Source of the DNA: Alphaproteobacteria bacterium
GTDB lineage: Bacteria > Pseudomonadota > Alphaproteobacteria > Acetobacterales > Acetobacteraceae
DNA length: 64,000 nt
Direction: 5' to 3'
NCBI GenBank assembly: GCA_020850755.1
Contig: JADZEB010000011.1
Span: forward strand, 186,001 to 250,000
Part shown: piece after piece, positions 62,882 to 64,000 of the stretch
How positions within the stretch are numbered: the stretch's first letter is position 1
Layout of the letters: every line of letters starts with the position of its first letter
Translations under genes and position numbers: made by a program
The notes under the pieces: model-generated
The model's input: only the letters and a program-made list of their open reading frames with translations
What the model was told of the DNA's origin: nothing
Database searches by the model: none

Positions 62882-63328
62882 TCAGATCAGGCCCAGTTCG
62901 CGCAGATCCTTGCGCAGCCGCGCCGGCAGCGCCGCCTCGGCGGCGCGTGCCTTGGCCGCCGCGCGCACTTCCGCCCCGCTCGTCGCATCGGGCGGGGCAT
63001 CGGCCGCCTCCAGGTAGCGCCAGCCCTGGAACGCCTTCACCGCGCGCGGCAGCACCGGCACCAGCTTGCGATCCAGGATCAGCGCGCAGCAGGGGCTGCC
63101 ATCCTCCCATTGCGCCGGCTCGATGCGCTTGACGATCTGGCGCGCGGCGATATGGCCGCGGATCACCCAGTAGATCGAGCCCTTGCCCTCGATCTCGGCG
63201 GCGCGCTTGGGCGTCGAGCGCGTCTGGTGGCGCAGCGGTGGGTCGTTCTTGATCCGCCAGGCCTGGCGCTCCTTGAGATGCTGCAGGCTCTCGATCCCGA
63301 CGGCGAGCTTGATCAGGTGCACGGTCAT
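62882..63328 (-). CDS. DUF1489 family protein
   Basis: A 148-residue protein of a family largely confined to alphaproteobacteria. MTVHLIKLAVGIESLQHLKERQ, RTRSTPKRAAEIEGKGSIYWVIRGHIAARQ and PAQWEDGSPCCALILDRKLVPV are characteristic. The function is unknown. It is convergent with the YidB-family gene and follows the cyclase gene on the same strand. Confidence 0.92.
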   Translation of the reverse strand: MTVHLIKLAVGIESLQHLKERQAWRIKNDPPLRHQTRSTPKRAAEIEGKGSIYWVIRGHIAARQIVKRIEPAQWEDGSPCCALILDRKLVPVLPRAVKAFQGWRYLEAADAPPDATSGAEVRAAAKARAAEAALPARLRKDLRELGLI

Positions 63329-63395
63329 GGGCGCAGAGATCGGGGCGGGGCGCGCCGCGTCAAGCCGCGGCGCGCTGTCCAGCCGCGCCCCGGTC

Positions 63396-64000
63396 CTAGG
63401 GCAGCACCGCCACCGCGCGCACCGGGCTGCCGGTGCCGCCCTTGATCTTCAAGGGGAAGGCGATGAAGCGGAAGCGGCCCTTGCCCACCAGCTTGTCGAG
63501 ATTGACCAGGCATTCATAGTGGGTGATGCCGCGGTCGCGGCAGATCTGGTGGACGCGGAAATTGTTGGCCCCTTCCGTGCCCGGGCTGATCGCCTCGACC
63601 CCGAAGGCGACGATGCCCTTGTCGGCCAGCCAGTGCGCCGCCGGCTCGGACAGGCCGGGGAAATCGTGCAGATAGGCCGGGCTGCCCCAGCTGCGGGCGT
63701 AGAAGTTCATGTAGAGCAGCACCGTGTCGCCCTTCCGGATCGGGGCGGCCTTCTGCTCGGCCGCCTCCAGCTCGGCCACGCTGATCTGCGCCTTGAGCGC
63801 GACATGCGACAGGTCGAGGCACACGGCTTCGGTGTAGAAATTCTCCAGCGGCACGGCGTCGATGCCCGGCGCGGCCGGATCGCTGTTGAAGTGGCGCGGC
63901 GCATCGACATGCGTGCCGGCATGATCGCCGAGCGTCAGATGCAGCGACATCGAGGTGAAGCGCACATCGCCCGCCTGCTTGATCTCGTTGTGGTCGTTCC
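63396..64000 (-). CDS. Cyclase / kynurenine-formamidase-like protein, C-terminal part (cut by window edge)
   Basis: A metal-dependent hydrolase of the cyclase family, about 201 residues visible and open at the right edge, so the N-terminus is missing. The metal motif HAGTHVDAPRHF is near the start of the visible part. Other family segments are DLSHVALKAQISVAELE, GDTVLLYMNFYARSWGSPAY and EAISPGTEGANNFRVHQI. The substrate is unknown; N-formylkynurenine is only one possibility. Confidence 0.88.
   Translation of the reverse strand, partial: NDHNEIKQAGDVRFTSMSLHLTLGDHAGTHVDAPRHFNSDPAAPGIDAVPLENFYTEAVCLDLSHVALKAQISVAELEAAEQKAAPIRKGDTVLLYMNFYARSWGSPAYLHDFPGLSEPAAHWLADKGIVAFGVEAISPGTEGANNFRVHQICRDRGITHYECLVNLDKLVGKGRFRFIAFPLKIKGGTGSPVRAVAVLP

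Overview
The window is high-GC chromosomal DNA of an alphaproteobacterium, most likely Rhodospirillales/Acetobacterales. The evidence is the strong G/C third-position bias, a PhaR/PhaA/PhaB polyhydroxybutyrate cluster, MetX-MetW methionine synthesis, a DUF1489 protein, System I cytochrome c maturation and the many ATGA stop/start overlaps. This taxonomic placement is inference; no rRNA or tRNA gene is present. Almost all DNA is single-copy housekeeping or accessory metabolism. I see no integrase, transposase, prophage or CRISPR array.

Layout. 1-5.6 kb: the 5' part of an EamA permease gene, then a PhnC-D-E-E phosphonate-type ABC importer followed by a zinc alcohol dehydrogenase. 5.7-7.6 kb: an XRE regulator with a perfect palindrome before its start, and an orphan Bug-type solute-binding protein. 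7.7-12.6 kb: PHB genes, with phaR divergent from a phaE-like/phaC-like pair that overlap extensively in different frames, then phaA and phaB. 13-18.3 kb: small enzymes (CMD, cupin, GST, glyoxalase II, methyltransferase, DUF2927). 18.3-20.3 kb: metX-metW. 20.5-22 kb: ArsR-SRPBCC-GST operon. 22.3-25.4 kb: chorismate mutase-hisC-tyrA aromatic amino acid operon. 25.4-27.7 kb: an enolase-superfamily enzyme and a second orphan Bug protein. 27.8-28.7 kb: EVE-Rieske pair. 29.1-35.2 kb: ccmC-D-E-F-G-H-I cytochrome c maturation operon (no ccmAB here). 35.4-40 kb: a TauD-type oxygenase, a foreign AT-rich HAD hydrolase gene abutting a decayed hyuB tail, a DUF2225-like gene and intact hyuB. 40.3-43 kb: secreted sugar dehydrogenase, histidine phosphatase and diheme cytochrome c. 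43.2-47.1 kb: proline iminopeptidase, a lipoprotein, and hyuA with a histone-like tail. 47.3-51.1 kb: a membrane spermidine-synthase-like protein, Nfu and a RutE-like nitroreductase. 51.2-57.3 kb: a four-gene surface polysaccharide locus. 57.4-58.5 kb: a gene-free tract with a segmental duplication and a row of strong hairpins. 58.5-64 kb: two lipoproteins, a two-component system, a YidB-family protein, DUF1489 and a truncated cyclase.

The less ordinary signals are: (i) a dual-coding phaE-like/phaC-like overlap crossed by a 12-bp tandem repeat that stays open in both frames; (ii) a shared TGCA-centred operator-like sequence at three places around the pha genes; (iii) a two-copy, inverted, structured repeat of about 130 bp abutting stop codons 8 kb apart; (iv) three consecutive hairpins in an otherwise empty region near 58.2 kb; (v) the AT-rich HAD gene at the edge of a partial hyuB duplication; and (vi) an 86-bp perfect duplication at the 5' end of the polysaccharide polymerase/ligase gene. 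Several 12-15-bp minisatellites lie between or inside genes.
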